A stretch of 64,000 nucleotides of DNA from Paenibacillus sp. FSL R10-2734 (GCF_037963865.1 NZ_CP150170.1:2790001-2854000), one strand, 5' to 3'. Positions 53,205-62,791 are shown, counted from the first letter of the stretch. Program-made: numbers and translations. The notes: a model not told the origin generated them from the sequence alone.

Positions 53205-54161
53205 ATGAGTAATGTAACAGTTTCATCATCAACTAAGGTAAGCAGCACGTCTCCGCTACGCAGTGGGTTTTGGCTCGTTGTGATCGGTGCAGCACTATGG
53301 GGCGTTGATCCGCTCTTTCGTATTATCCTCTTAAAGTCGTTAACCTCGTCGCAAATTGTCCTGTTGGAGCATGTTGTGCTTTTCTTTGCGGCTTCACCGG
53401 TTCTTTGGCGTCACCGTGCCGAGCTTAAAGGCGTCGGACTACGCCAAATAGGTGCGCTGTTAATTGTTTCATGGGGAGGCTCCGCCGGGGCAACAATCCT
53501 ATTCACGATGGCACTTTCCAGTGGGGATTTGAATGCAGTGCTATTGCTGCAGAAGCTGCAGCCAATATTCGCGATCGGTCTGGCGGCTTTAATTCTTAAA
53601 GAACGTCTGCCCAAAAATTTCGGAATTCTCATTGTTCTGGCACTGGTAGGAACCTATCTGTTGACCTTTGGTTGGAGTATTCCTTTTGGACATGTGAATA
53701 ACTTTATCGGTGTTAGCAGTCTGATGGCCTTAGGAGCAGCCGCACTGTGGGGTGGATCGACAGTAATGGGTCGTTATCTGCTTGGGTCTATGAAATATGA
53801 GACAGTGACTTCCCTACGATTTATTTTGGCGCTACCCTTGCTCTTCGTTATCACTACATTAGAAGGTGCACCATGGCAGAGTCATGGCGGATTTGGTGCA
53901 TCTGCTGCCATAGCCATTAATTTGTTGCTGCAAGCTTTGCTGCCAGGATTACTCAGTATGCTTCTGTATTACAAAGGACTTAGCACTACTAAAGCTTCCT
54001 TCGCCACATTGGCTGAACTAAGCTTTCCTATGACGGGAGTCATTATTAACTGGATCGTATTCCAGCAGCTTGTTACTCTTCCGCAAATTATCGGATTTGC
54101 TTTGATCTGGACCGCTTTATTCTTTATATCGAGCCAACAGTCCAAACCACAAACGCTCTGA
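53205..54161 (+). CDS. EamA/DMT-family transporter, probable riboflavin transporter
   Basis: This 318-aa protein has ten predicted helices in two EamA repeats (GFWLVVIGAALWGVDPLFRI and LMALGAAALWGGSTVMGRYLL mark the start of each). DMT proteins carry many small metabolites. The FMN riboswitch upstream makes riboflavin or a flavin precursor the best-supported substrate; other RFN-controlled DMT-like genes (ImpX, RibN) have been proposed as riboflavin transporters. The gene has its own terminator downstream and stands as a single-gene unit. Direction of transport, import or export, is not evident from sequence. Confidence 0.8.
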   Translation: MSNVTVSSSTKVSSTSPLRSGFWLVVIGAALWGVDPLFRIILLKSLTSSQIVLLEHVVLFFAASPVLWRHRAELKGVGLRQIGALLIVSWGGSAGATILFTMALSSGDLNAVLLLQKLQPIFAIGLAALILKERLPKNFGILIVLALVGTYLLTFGWSIPFGHVNNFIGVSSLMALGAAALWGGSTVMGRYLLGSMKYETVTSLRFILALPLLFVITTLEGAPWQSHGGFGASAAIAINLLLQALLPGLLSMLLYYKGLSTTKASFATLAELSFPMTGVIINWIVFQQLVTLPQIIGFALIWTALFFISSQQSKPQTL

Positions 54162-54192
54162 GTAGACTCTCATTGAATAGATTCGACTATAT

Positions 54193-54239
54193 AAAGGGAT
54201 GACTGAAATGCCTAGAGGCCTTCGGATCATCCCTTTTTT
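54193..54239 (+). terminator. Terminator after the EamA gene
   Basis: Stem AAAGGGATGA / TCATCCCTTT around an internal GCCTAGAGGC hairpin, followed by six T residues. Confidence 0.85.
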
Positions 54240-54285
54240 ATGTCTCTACACTATTTTCTCGTTCATTCGACTGCAAAAACTGCAG

Positions 54286-54333
54286 AAATGTTTCGTACGT
54301 AACATATAGCAGACTAATTTAAGCCTTTACAAT
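54286..54333 (+). promoter_or_regulatory. Site D: YesN-type promoter of the second kinase gene
   Basis: AAATG (54286), TACG ten bases later (with TTCGTAC adjacent) and TACAAT (54328-54333) exactly 42 bases after AAAT. It lies about 135 bases before the kinase start in the 305-base gap after the EamA gene; no other feature is evident there. It suggests autoregulation of the second YesM/YesN pair. Confidence 0.5.
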
Positions 54334-54466
54334 AAGAGTGGCGATAACAGCGCTTGAACAGGGAAATGCCAATCTACTTCATTTTGCAGGGATATTTGTT
54401 CTATGCGTCAGCGAAGATTATTTGTACAATAGGGGCTATGACATTTGAGTCGGGGTGTGAAGGAAA

Positions 54467-56218
54467 GTGTATAGATATAATTTATTTACCAAAATCGTGA
54501 GTATCATGGTCATTATGCTGATCCCGATTACGATCCTCTACTTCTATTCCAACAAAACGACTACGGATGTGCTGCGCACGGAGTTAAATACTTCGAACAG
54601 CAATCAGCTCAGTTTTTTTCAGAATCAGGTAGAGAGTAATATGGAGCTATTATCATCGTGGCCGATCTTGCTGATTCATGATCCTGATATTTTGAGCTTA
54701 AAGGACACTTATTTGAAGGGTACACATTTGAATCTGGATGCGATCAACCTGGTCAAGCGGATTCAGACCAAAATTAGTATCCAAGAAAGCTCCTCCAACT
54801 GGAAGAGCAAGTTGTATCTATACTCCCCGTCCATCCATCGAATGGTGTCAGAAAGTGACGCTATACCGTATGCGGATGAGGATTTGAAGCGGGAAGTAAA
54901 GTCAGGCTGGCATGTAGAAAAGATCAAGGAACAGGATGGCGACCGCTTCTTGTTCTCATGGTTTTCTTTTACACCCTTTATGTCAGAGTTCTCTCCGGAA
55001 AAGGTCAATACGGTTATGAAGGTAGAGTTCGACAGCCGAAACATTGAAGATATGCTGGATAAATTCAAAAGTGATGGTAGAAGAGATCCTTTTTATTATA
55101 AGCAAGGTACTGGACTTATCTTTAACCGCAGTGCCGACAAGCTGCTAGCCAAAGAACTAGTAGAAAGGCTGGAGCAAGAGCAGCTGAATCAGAGCGAGAA
55201 TCGTACTGTGAAAATTGAAGGCGAGTCATACAGTGTAAATATAGTCTATTCGGACAAAATGGGCTGGTATTTAATCGACTATATGCCGCTGTCAGAAATA
55301 CTGCATCCGATCCTAACCTCCAACCGCTTATTTTATTTTGCTGTTAGTGCATTGTTATTAATGAGCTGTCTCGTAGCCTATTTATTATATGTTCAGGTGC
55401 AAGTGCCCGTTAGATTATTGGTTGGAGGTTTCCAGAGGCTGAAGCAAGGGGACTACTCTACACGGGTGGAGATCAAAGGTAGGAATGAGTTCAGCTTTCT
55501 GTCCGGACGGTTTAACAGCATGGTAGAACAGATCCAGCAGCTGATAGAGAATGTGTTAATGGAGAAAATCCATGTTCGCGAAGCTAGATTAAAGCAGCTT
55601 CAATCCCAGATCAATCCGCATTTCTTCTATAATTGCTTCTCATTTATTACGAGCATGGCGAAGCTCGATAATATGGGTGCTGTCGTCGGTATGTCGCATA
55701 ATTTATCTCGATATTACAGATATACAACCCGCCAAGAACGTGATCTAGTCGCTTTATCCGAAGAGACAGAATTCGTGACTCACTATTTGGAAATCCAAAA
55801 AATGAGGATGAGCAGACTTCAGTATGAGGTGAATATCCCGCCGCAAATGCGTAAAAGAGATCTTCCACCGCTAGTTCTTCAACCTTTGGTTGAGAATGCG
55901 GTTATCCACGGGATTGAGCCCGTCTCTAAAGAGGGGCTGGTGCGAATTACCGGTTCATGCAACGGTAGAGTCATGACATTATCGGTTGAGGATGACGGAC
56001 AAGGCATGAGCCGAGAGGGTATTATCGAATTGGAAAATAAACTAGGCAAGGCGATGGATGAAGAAATGGGCTGTGGGCTTTGGAATGTACATCAGAGAAT
56101 GCGGCTGCGTTTTGGTGAGGAAGCAGGATTGACGATTTCACCATCACCACTCGGGGGATTACAGGTTACACTGCAGTGGTTAATACCACTAACTGACAAT
56201 GATACGGATGACATCTAG
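54467..56218 (+). CDS. YesM-type membrane sensor histidine kinase (second)
   Basis: This 583-aa kinase has TM1 (about residues 8-26), an extracellular sensor domain (about 27-290), TM2 (about 290-312), HAMP (RLKQGDYSTRVEIKGRNEF), and a His_kinase domain with QINPHFFYN (His385). The HATPase domain has PLVENAVIHGIEP and DDGQGM. It would sense an extracellular oligosaccharide and phosphorylate the next gene's product. GTG 54467 is close to the GAAGG site. Nine bases separate it from the regulator. The domain arrangement equals that of the 33384-35237 kinase but the sensor sequences differ. Confidence 0.86.
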   Translation: MYRYNLFTKIVSIMVIMLIPITILYFYSNKTTTDVLRTELNTSNSNQLSFFQNQVESNMELLSSWPILLIHDPDILSLKDTYLKGTHLNLDAINLVKRIQTKISIQESSSNWKSKLYLYSPSIHRMVSESDAIPYADEDLKREVKSGWHVEKIKEQDGDRFLFSWFSFTPFMSEFSPEKVNTVMKVEFDSRNIEDMLDKFKSDGRRDPFYYKQGTGLIFNRSADKLLAKELVERLEQEQLNQSENRTVKIEGESYSVNIVYSDKMGWYLIDYMPLSEILHPILTSNRLFYFAVSALLLMSCLVAYLLYVQVQVPVRLLVGGFQRLKQGDYSTRVEIKGRNEFSFLSGRFNSMVEQIQQLIENVLMEKIHVREARLKQLQSQINPHFFYNCFSFITSMAKLDNMGAVVGMSHNLSRYYRYTTRQERDLVALSEETEFVTHYLEIQKMRMSRLQYEVNIPPQMRKRDLPPLVLQPLVENAVIHGIEPVSKEGLVRITGSCNGRVMTLSVEDDGQGMSREGIIELENKLGKAMDEEMGCGLWNVHQRMRLRFGEEAGLTISPSPLGGLQVTLQWLIPLTDNDTDDI

Positions 56219-56226
56219 GAGGGAAT

Positions 56227-57870
56227 ATGATGATAGAGATATTGTTAGTCGATGACGAGCCTTATGTAACGGAAAGTCTGGCCCGCACCATTCCGTGGGA
56301 CGAGATTGGAGTAAAGCAGGTGCATCAGGCGGCATCAGGTGCCGAGGCACTACAAATACTGGAAGAGCAGGACATTGATATCATGGTTACTGATATTTCT
56401 ATGCCTGGGATGTCCGGGTTGCAATTAATTGAAATGGTAAGTGAGAGATGGCCGGATATTCGGTCGATTCTACTGACAGGTTATTCTGATTTTGAGTACG
56501 CGAAGAAGGCTATTCAGCTGCAGGCATTTGATTATATTTTGAAGCCAGTAAGTGATGAGGAGTTTATCAACAGTGTATCCGGTGCTATCGAATCTCTGAA
56601 AGACGAATGGGAGGCACATGATAAATATCATTTGCTTCTCTATAATCGGAAAGCCGATTACAGTGTCTTGCGGGCGAATTTGATGCATGAATTACTTCTT
56701 GGCAGGGTGCTGTCTGAGCGGACGCTTGCACTAAAGCTTAAGGAATATGAAATCTCTTTCGAATCGGATGTTGAAGCGTCGATGTTATTGATTCAACTGG
56801 GTAAGCATTATGCCGCAATGGATCATCATTCGGTTTCCTTAATGGAATATGCTATCGGCAATATTGCCGAGGAACTCTTCAAGGAGCAGTTCCATGTCTG
56901 GTTCTGCAAAGCACCGCATGATTGTTTAATTCTGCTTGTAGAACTGAAGCCAGTAGTTCAGCGAGAGTTGGAGAAGTCGGATAATTACGAAGCTGCGAGA
57001 CAGCAAATCCTTAAGTCAGCGATAGCTAATTTCCGAATTAGTGTGAGCAATTACCTCAAGGGCCAGATATCGCTTATCGTAACGGAGTGGTTCGCATTCC
57101 CTGAAGGGATGACGGCTGCATATCGGAGTGGCCTAAGTTCTATGTATTTAGCAGCACATAATGAAACCGGCTCGGTACTTTATCTGGGGGATCGACATCA
57201 TCAGGAGATGATGAGCATCAAATCGCTCGAAAGTCTTTATCGTCCGCCAACGCTCATTCATTTGCTGGAATCTAAGCAATGGGATATAGCCCGCCAGAAG
57301 ATTGCGGATGTGTTCCGAGATATGGAGAATGCACGCTTTTCAAGTGAGCATCTTTATGAGGTCTTTCTGTCAATTACTAATGCGTTCATGTACATTGCTC
57401 ACAAAGGGGGGCAGTTCATCTCGCAAATCGACCAATATGCGTTTGATCCGATGTTGACGCAGAGTATAATTGTTTCGTTTGACAAGCTGAAGGACTGGGC
57501 GTTTGATATGCTAGACAAGCTTCAGAAGGAGCTCTCGGAAAGTGACCAGAACACGAAAAGTTATATTATAAAGCAGGTACATGAGCTGGTGGGAAACCAT
57601 TCTGGGCATGATCTGTCGGTTAAGACGATAGCGGATCATGTGTATCTGCACCCCGTATACTTATCTAAAATATATAAAGCTGAGACAGGAGAAGGGCTTG
57701 GAGACTATATTATCCGCATGCGGATGGAACGCGCACTTTATCTGCTTAAGAACACCAACAAAAAAATCTATGAAATCACTTCCGAGCTAGGATATCAGAA
57801 TCCGCAATATTTCAGCAAAATGTTCAAAAAACATTACAATATGACACCAAATGAATTTCGGGATGGATAG
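56227..57870 (+). CDS. YesN-type AraC-family response regulator (second)
   Basis: This 547-aa regulator has a receiver (DDEP at 9-12, Asp56 in VTDISMP, YILKPVSD), a linker, and a C-terminal AraC helix-turn-helix pair: DLSVKTIADHVYLHPVYLSKIYKAETGEGLGDYI and IYEITSELGYQNPQYFSKMFKKH. Its start has two ATG codons after GGAGGG. It is inferred to activate site E upstream of the lipoprotein gene at 57980 and perhaps its own operon through site D. Together with the kinase it probably responds to galactan fragments. Confidence 0.86.
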   Translation: MMIEILLVDDEPYVTESLARTIPWDEIGVKQVHQAASGAEALQILEEQDIDIMVTDISMPGMSGLQLIEMVSERWPDIRSILLTGYSDFEYAKKAIQLQAFDYILKPVSDEEFINSVSGAIESLKDEWEAHDKYHLLLYNRKADYSVLRANLMHELLLGRVLSERTLALKLKEYEISFESDVEASMLLIQLGKHYAAMDHHSVSLMEYAIGNIAEELFKEQFHVWFCKAPHDCLILLVELKPVVQRELEKSDNYEAARQQILKSAIANFRISVSNYLKGQISLIVTEWFAFPEGMTAAYRSGLSSMYLAAHNETGSVLYLGDRHHQEMMSIKSLESLYRPPTLIHLLESKQWDIARQKIADVFRDMENARFSSEHLYEVFLSITNAFMYIAHKGGQFISQIDQYAFDPMLTQSIIVSFDKLKDWAFDMLDKLQKELSESDQNTKSYIIKQVHELVGNHSGHDLSVKTIADHVYLHPVYLSKIYKAETGEGLGDYIIRMRMERALYLLKNTNKKIYEITSELGYQNPQYFSKMFKKHYNMTPNEFRDG

Positions 57871-57901
57871 AGAGGTTGAGAAAGGTGCAGAAACCTTGTT
57901 T

Positions 57902-57949
57902 AAATGACGTATTCGACATCATCTTCGTTCCCTATAATTAAGCTATAAC
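57902..57949 (+). promoter_or_regulatory. Site E: YesN-type promoter of the second oligosaccharide importer
   Basis: AAATG (57902), TTCG ten bases later, and TATAAC (57944-57949) exactly 42 bases after AAAT. A second TATAAT hexamer (57933) is 31 bases away and could be an alternative -10. The site is 31 bases before the lipoprotein ATG. Confidence 0.5.
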
Positions 57950-57979
57950 CAACACTTAAGGAATCTAAGGGGGAACAAA

Positions 57980-59683
57980 ATGAGCGCGATGAAGAGAAAG
58001 AAATGGCTGCCGCTCCTGTGTATGAGTATGCTTATGGTAGGTAGCATCGCAGGTTGTTCAGGCAATAACGCTGCTGATGGAAAAAATACAGCTGGTGAAA
58101 CGACTACAAATACAGCGACTAATTCTGAAAACGCCTACAAGGATAAATACGATCCTGAGGTGACTATTACAACCGTATGGGGCGTTGACCCTGAGCTTAA
58201 ATTCAAGAACGGGGAAAGCATTGAGAATAACGTAGCTACGAAGTGGGCAAAAGAAAAATTCGGCATCAACATTAAGTCACTATGGTCCATCACAGATACG
58301 AATGGTGCATTTGGAACTAAGCTACGCCTATCGATGTCATCTGGTCAGGAAATGCCTGATGTTGTAACCATCGGTACGGGAGATAGCACGATTGCTCAGG
58401 ATTTGATCGATTCCGGTATGTATGCTGAAGTGGGAGAAATGTTCGATAAATATGCTTCAGATACTTGGAAAGAAGCGATGGCACAGGATCCTAACGTATG
58501 GAACCAATACAGCCGCGATGGCAAAAAAATGGGTCTTCCTGTACTCGATTACGCGTACAACCATGATTACGTGCTTTGGATCCGCCAAGATTGGCTGGAT
58601 AAACTAAATATGCAAGCTCCTAAAACGATCGATGAGCTGGAAAAAGTTATGGATGCGTTCAAGAATCAGAACCCTGATGGCTTGGCACCAGATAAAGTAA
58701 CTCCACTTAGTATCGGCTTTAAGACATCAATGAACACTTGGATGGGCGATCCTTCTTGGATCTTCGGTGCTTACGGAACCCTTCCACAGCAATGGAATCT
58801 AGATGCTGATGGTAAATTGGAATACGGCTCTGTGAATGCAGGTATGAAGCAAGGGCTGGAAAAAATGAAGGAATGGCTCGCAAAAGGTTATATTCCTCAA
58901 GAAGCAGCGCTTTGGGATGAGAACAAAACAGCTGAGCCTGCAGTGGCAGGTACAGCAGGTATTCTCCCAGGACCTTATTGGATGAGTGGTTGGCCGCTTC
59001 AGGATACCGTGAAGAACGCTCCGGATGCCGTATGGGCTCCAATTGAAATTCCTGAGGGTCCAGATGGTAAAGTTATGCGTCACGGTACACAGTTCACCAA
59101 TGGTGTAACTCTGATCAGCACTAAAATGAAAAATCCAGAAGCATTCTTCACTTATCAAAACTATCTGTTCGATAACTTCGCTGATCCAAAGCCTGGTAGT
59201 GAGCTAGATAATGGTCTCTTCGCAGGATATGACTATGAACTAGATGCGGCTGGTAAGATGTTACCTAATGATCAAATTGCTGGCGGTTATGTGAATAGTG
59301 TTCGTTATATGCTAGTTCGTGATGGTGCGCGGATTCCGGATGCCCAAATGAAAGCACTTCTTAACCTGGCAGATGGTGCTGAACCAACAACACGTCTGGA
59401 GAAGGATGTAGCCGTAAACTATGGTAAGGATACTCCTGCAGCTGCGAAAGTCCTGCTGGCGCAAGAGGATAAATCCTTCAAAAATATGTTCACAGGTCCT
59501 ACAACTCAAACCATGAAATCGAAGATGGATTACCTGAACAAGATCGAGAACCAAACGTTCAATGAGATCATCTATGGCAACAAACCACTGGATTCTTTTG
59601 ATACCTTCGTGGCGTCCTGGAAATCAGGCGGCGGCGATCAAATCACTAACGAAGTAAATGAATGGTACGACAGCGTAAAATAA
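57980..59683 (+). CDS. Oligosaccharide ABC transporter substrate-binding lipoprotein (LplA type)
   Basis: This 567-aa lipoprotein has a signal peptide with lipobox SIAGC (Cys26), a Thr/Asn/Glu linker, and the long solute-binding fold of LplA/YtcQ-type proteins. Fragments include VTITTVWGVDPELKFKNG, SSGQEMPDVVTIGTG, GLPVLDYAYNHDYVLWIRQDWLDKL and GPYWMSGWPL. It would bind a galactan-derived oligosaccharide. A hairpin follows before the permease genes. Its start shares GCSGNNAA with the lipoprotein at 25054 but the folds are of different subfamilies. Confidence 0.86.
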   Translation: MSAMKRKKWLPLLCMSMLMVGSIAGCSGNNAADGKNTAGETTTNTATNSENAYKDKYDPEVTITTVWGVDPELKFKNGESIENNVATKWAKEKFGINIKSLWSITDTNGAFGTKLRLSMSSGQEMPDVVTIGTGDSTIAQDLIDSGMYAEVGEMFDKYASDTWKEAMAQDPNVWNQYSRDGKKMGLPVLDYAYNHDYVLWIRQDWLDKLNMQAPKTIDELEKVMDAFKNQNPDGLAPDKVTPLSIGFKTSMNTWMGDPSWIFGAYGTLPQQWNLDADGKLEYGSVNAGMKQGLEKMKEWLAKGYIPQEAALWDENKTAEPAVAGTAGILPGPYWMSGWPLQDTVKNAPDAVWAPIEIPEGPDGKVMRHGTQFTNGVTLISTKMKNPEAFFTYQNYLFDNFADPKPGSELDNGLFAGYDYELDAAGKMLPNDQIAGGYVNSVRYMLVRDGARIPDAQMKALLNLADGAEPTTRLEKDVAVNYGKDTPAAAKVLLAQEDKSFKNMFTGPTTQTMKSKMDYLNKIENQTFNEIIYGNKPLDSFDTFVASWKSGGGDQITNEVNEWYDSVK

Positions 59684-59710
59684 TGCTTTGTTAAGTGTAT
59701 AAGTAACACA

Positions 59711-59765
59711 ATACGGGACCGTTTCCTTAGCTGTATATTCAGCTGTAGGGACGGTCCTTGCTTGC
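59711..59765 (+). terminator. Hairpin between lipoprotein and permease genes
   Basis: Inverted repeat GGACCGT (59716-59722) / ACGGTCC (59751-59757) with inner AGCTG/CAGCT arms. The tail is not a strong T run, so it is more likely an attenuator or mRNA-stabilising structure in the operon than a full stop. Confidence 0.5.
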
Positions 59766-59930
59766 GTTTTGGGTTACCGGAATGCGTTTACATAAACATC
59801 TATTTCTATGTGGTAAAGAGATTGGTTTTGTACCATATATATTGGTTTTGCTCGCTGTTTGGCGAATCCTGTCGTTGTTATAATTTGAGTATGGTTACAG
59901 AAGAACTTGACACGATATGGGGGACCAAGG

Positions 59931-60821
59931 ATGAAAACACTTAAAAAAACATGGCCTTTTCACTTGATGTTGCTTCCGGCGATGATATTCCTGATCATCT
60001 TCAGCTTTATTCCGATGGGCGGAATTGTGATGGCATTTCAGGATTATAAGCCATGGCTAAAGATTTCCGGATCAGCGTGGGTTGGACTAGACAATTTCCG
60101 CTATCTATTTGAACGTAATGACAGTATGCAGGTCATTTGGAATACATTGATTATTGCCGTTCTGAAGATGATCTTCAATCTGGCTGTGCCGTTTGTGTTC
60201 GCCATACTATTAAATGAGATTCGTAAGGTTTACATACAGCGTACAATTCAGACGTTGGTTTATTTACCTCACTTCTTGTCTTGGGTCATCCTCGGTGGGA
60301 TCTTGCTAGACTTACTAGCTACAGATGGTTTTGTCAATCAGATCCTCGGCAGCATGGGGATTAAACCCATCTTTTTCTTAGGTGATAATAACTGGTTCAG
60401 GTTCACGGTCATCCTCACAGATGTATGGAAGGAATTCGGTTATAACACGATTGTCTTCCTAGCCGCTCTAGCGGGTATCAACCCTTCATTATATGAAGCT
60501 GCTGAAATAGATGGCGCTACTCGCTGGAAACAGACACGTTATATCACAATGCCTTCTCTACTGCCAATGGTTGTTGTTGTAGGTACTTTGGCTCTAGGAA
60601 ACGTATTGAACGCAGGGTTTGACCAGATCTTTAACCTCTACAATCCGCTGGTCTATCAGAAAGGCGATATTATCGACACCTTCGTGTACCGTACAGCTAT
60701 TTTGAATGGTGAGATGGGCTTTGGTACGGCGATCGGACTGTTCAAGTCAGCCATTAGTATGGTCCTGATCCTCGTTTCGTACAGTCTGGCTAAAAAATGG
60801 GCAGGATATCGCATTTTCTAA
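59931..60821 (+). CDS. Oligosaccharide ABC permease, LplB type
   Basis: This 296-aa membrane protein has about six helices: FHLMLLPAMIFLIIFSFIPMGGIVMAFQDYKPW at the N terminus, then a membrane core. The ATPase-docking EAA loop reads EAAEIDGATRWKQTRYITMPSLLP. ATG 59931 is chosen because GGGGGA lies upstream; an in-frame TTG at 59907 has no ribosome site. A TATAAT hexamer at 59879 may be an extra promoter. It pairs with the next gene's product to form the channel. No ATPase is encoded, so a shared MsmX-like ATPase is expected. Confidence 0.87.
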   Translation: MKTLKKTWPFHLMLLPAMIFLIIFSFIPMGGIVMAFQDYKPWLKISGSAWVGLDNFRYLFERNDSMQVIWNTLIIAVLKMIFNLAVPFVFAILLNEIRKVYIQRTIQTLVYLPHFLSWVILGGILLDLLATDGFVNQILGSMGIKPIFFLGDNNWFRFTVILTDVWKEFGYNTIVFLAALAGINPSLYEAAEIDGATRWKQTRYITMPSLLPMVVVVGTLALGNVLNAGFDQIFNLYNPLVYQKGDIIDTFVYRTAILNGEMGFGTAIGLFKSAISMVLILVSYSLAKKWAGYRIF

Positions 60822-60845
60822 ACTACCAAGGGAAGAGGGAAACCT

Positions 60846-61724
60846 ATGTATTACAAAACTAAAGGTTATCGTATTTTCAACATATTCAATACTTGTTTTC
60901 TGATCATACTAGCACTCATGTGTATTGTTCCTCTGATTCACGTATTAGCTGTATCTTTCAGTGCCAAGTCTGCGGCAGATGCCAACCTGGTGGGCTTGTG
61001 GCCAAAGCAGTTCTCTCTGGAAGCTTATAAAAAGACAATGAATAACCCGATATTCCTACACTCCATATGGGTATCCGTACAAAGAACTATACTCGGAACT
61101 GGACTAACACTTTTAATTACTTTTCTGGCAGCTTATCCTTTGTCAAAAGAAAATTCGGCCTTCAAGGGCCGGAATGTGTACTCTTGGTTATTCGTCTTCA
61201 GTATGGTGTTCAACGGTGGATTGATTCCATTCTACATTGTGATTCAAAAGATTGGCCTAATGGATTCCTTCTGGGTACTAGTTCTACCAGGTGCAGTAAA
61301 TACGTTCTTGGTAATCCTGATGTTGAACTTCTTCCGAGGTATACCTAAAGATCTGGAAGAGGCTTCGTTAATCGACGGAGCAGGACATTTCCGTACCTTG
61401 TTCAGCATTTACTTGCCAATTTCATTACCGTCTATTGCGACGATTGCACTGTTTAGTATGGTGTTCCATTGGAACTCCTGGTTCGATGGACTCTTGTATT
61501 TGAACAATTCCAAGCAGTTTCCGCTGGCAACCTTCCTGCAGACTGTTATTATTCAACGGGATATGAGCTCTATGAGCATTAATCCGAAGGAGATGGAATT
61601 GATCTCGCAGACCACGGTTAGAGCCGCGCAAATATTTATCGGGGCCGCTCCAATCCTGATCGTATATCCTTTCCTGCAAAAGTATTTTGTTAAAGGAATG
61701 ACACTTGGTTCTGTAAAGGAGTAG
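60846..61724 (+). CDS. Oligosaccharide ABC permease, LplC type
   Basis: This 292-aa protein has the LplC/YtcP pattern: IFNTCFLIILALMCIVPLIHVLAVSFS near the start, an EAA-like EEASLIDGAGHFRTLFSIYLPISLP loop, and a closing MTLGSVKE. The ATG is preceded by AGAGGGAAACC. The galactanase gene follows with 2 bases between, so the imported chain would meet GH53 directly in the cytoplasm. The pair of permeases and the binding protein form one importer. Confidence 0.87.
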   Translation: MYYKTKGYRIFNIFNTCFLIILALMCIVPLIHVLAVSFSAKSAADANLVGLWPKQFSLEAYKKTMNNPIFLHSIWVSVQRTILGTGLTLLITFLAAYPLSKENSAFKGRNVYSWLFVFSMVFNGGLIPFYIVIQKIGLMDSFWVLVLPGAVNTFLVILMLNFFRGIPKDLEEASLIDGAGHFRTLFSIYLPISLPSIATIALFSMVFHWNSWFDGLLYLNNSKQFPLATFLQTVIIQRDMSSMSINPKEMELISQTTVRAAQIFIGAAPILIVYPFLQKYFVKGMTLGSVKE

Positions 61725-61726
61725 AA

Positions 61727-62773
61727 ATGATGATCAGCACATTTATCAATGGAATGGACATCTCGTTTCTGGATGAAATTGAACAGGGTGGAGGCAAGTT
61801 TCATTGTAGCTCTGTTCAGGCAGCTGAGGAGGGTGAGGATCTGATTCATCTCCTTAAGGACAGTGGAGTAAATGCCATACGACTGCGAATTTGGAATGAC
61901 CCTCCAGGTGGCTTCTGCAATTTAGAACGTACGCTGTTTATGGCAAAGCGAATTAAGGAAGCAGGCCTTAACTTTCTACTAGATTTTCATTATTCAGATA
62001 AATGGGCCGATCCAGCTAACCAATGGAAGCCAAAAGCTTGGGTGGCACTTGATTTAAGTGGTTTGACATCTGCCGTGTATGAATATACTCGCGAGGTTCT
62101 TGGGGCTTTACAGTCCCAAGGCACGCTGCCTGATATGGTGCAGATCGGAAATGAGATTACGCCGGGCATGTTATGGGGTGAAGGCAAGGTGGATGGAGAG
62201 TGTGATACTCCGGAACAATGGGAGCAGTTCACTACGCTAGTTAAAGCAGGTATAGCGGGTGCGAAATCCGTCGATGCTGACTTGTCCATCATGATCCATA
62301 TTGACCGCGGGGCGGATCATCCGGCAAGTCGTGAATTTTATGATCGGTTCTTAGAACATGGTGTCCATTTTGATGTGATCGGATTATCTTTCTATTCTTG
62401 GTGGCATGGTACTTTGGACGACTTGCAGCATAACCTGAACGAATTAGCGCTGCGTTATAACAAGGATATCGTTGTGGTGGAAACAGCCTATCCATGGACG
62501 CTGAATGCACCTGAAGGCTTTTCCATAATTGTTAATGAGGAAGCCCAGCTGCATAAAGGTTATCCCGCCACAGTAGAGGGTCAGGCTAAGTATATGAAGG
62601 ATTTTATAAACGTAATTGAGAATACACCTAACGGAAAGGGCATCGGCTTTTATTACTGGGAACCTGCTTGGATTCCTTCGCAAAAGGAATGGTCTGTTGG
62701 CCATGAGAATGGTTGGTCCAATTTAGCCATGTTTGATTTTGAAGGTAAGAAACTGGATTCGCTCCATTTTTAA
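61727..62773 (+). CDS. GH53 endo-beta-1,4-galactanase, intracellular
   Basis: This 348-aa TIM-barrel glycosidase has the GH53 signatures: MDISFLDEIEQ, RLRIWNDPP, FLLDFHYSDKWADP, the acid/base Glu143 in QIGNEITPG, the nucleophile Glu252 in VVETAYPW, and FYYWEPAWIP near the C terminus. It cleaves the beta-1,4-galactan chains found in pectin side chains. No signal peptide is seen, so it acts on imported oligosaccharides, unlike the secreted GanB of B. subtilis. The AAAGGAG ribosome site overlaps the permease stop. A terminator follows. Confidence 0.9.
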   Translation: MMISTFINGMDISFLDEIEQGGGKFHCSSVQAAEEGEDLIHLLKDSGVNAIRLRIWNDPPGGFCNLERTLFMAKRIKEAGLNFLLDFHYSDKWADPANQWKPKAWVALDLSGLTSAVYEYTREVLGALQSQGTLPDMVQIGNEITPGMLWGEGKVDGECDTPEQWEQFTTLVKAGIAGAKSVDADLSIMIHIDRGADHPASREFYDRFLEHGVHFDVIGLSFYSWWHGTLDDLQHNLNELALRYNKDIVVVETAYPWTLNAPEGFSIIVNEEAQLHKGYPATVEGQAKYMKDFINVIENTPNGKGIGFYYWEPAWIPSQKEWSVGHENGWSNLAMFDFEGKKLDSLHF

Positions 62774-62791
62774 GAATCTCTGGGATAGAAC

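Noticed and set aside
57933..57938. TATAAT as the main -10 for the second importer
   Set aside because: The 42-base spacing conserved at the other four sites picks TATAAC at 57944; TATAAT is kept only as an alternative.
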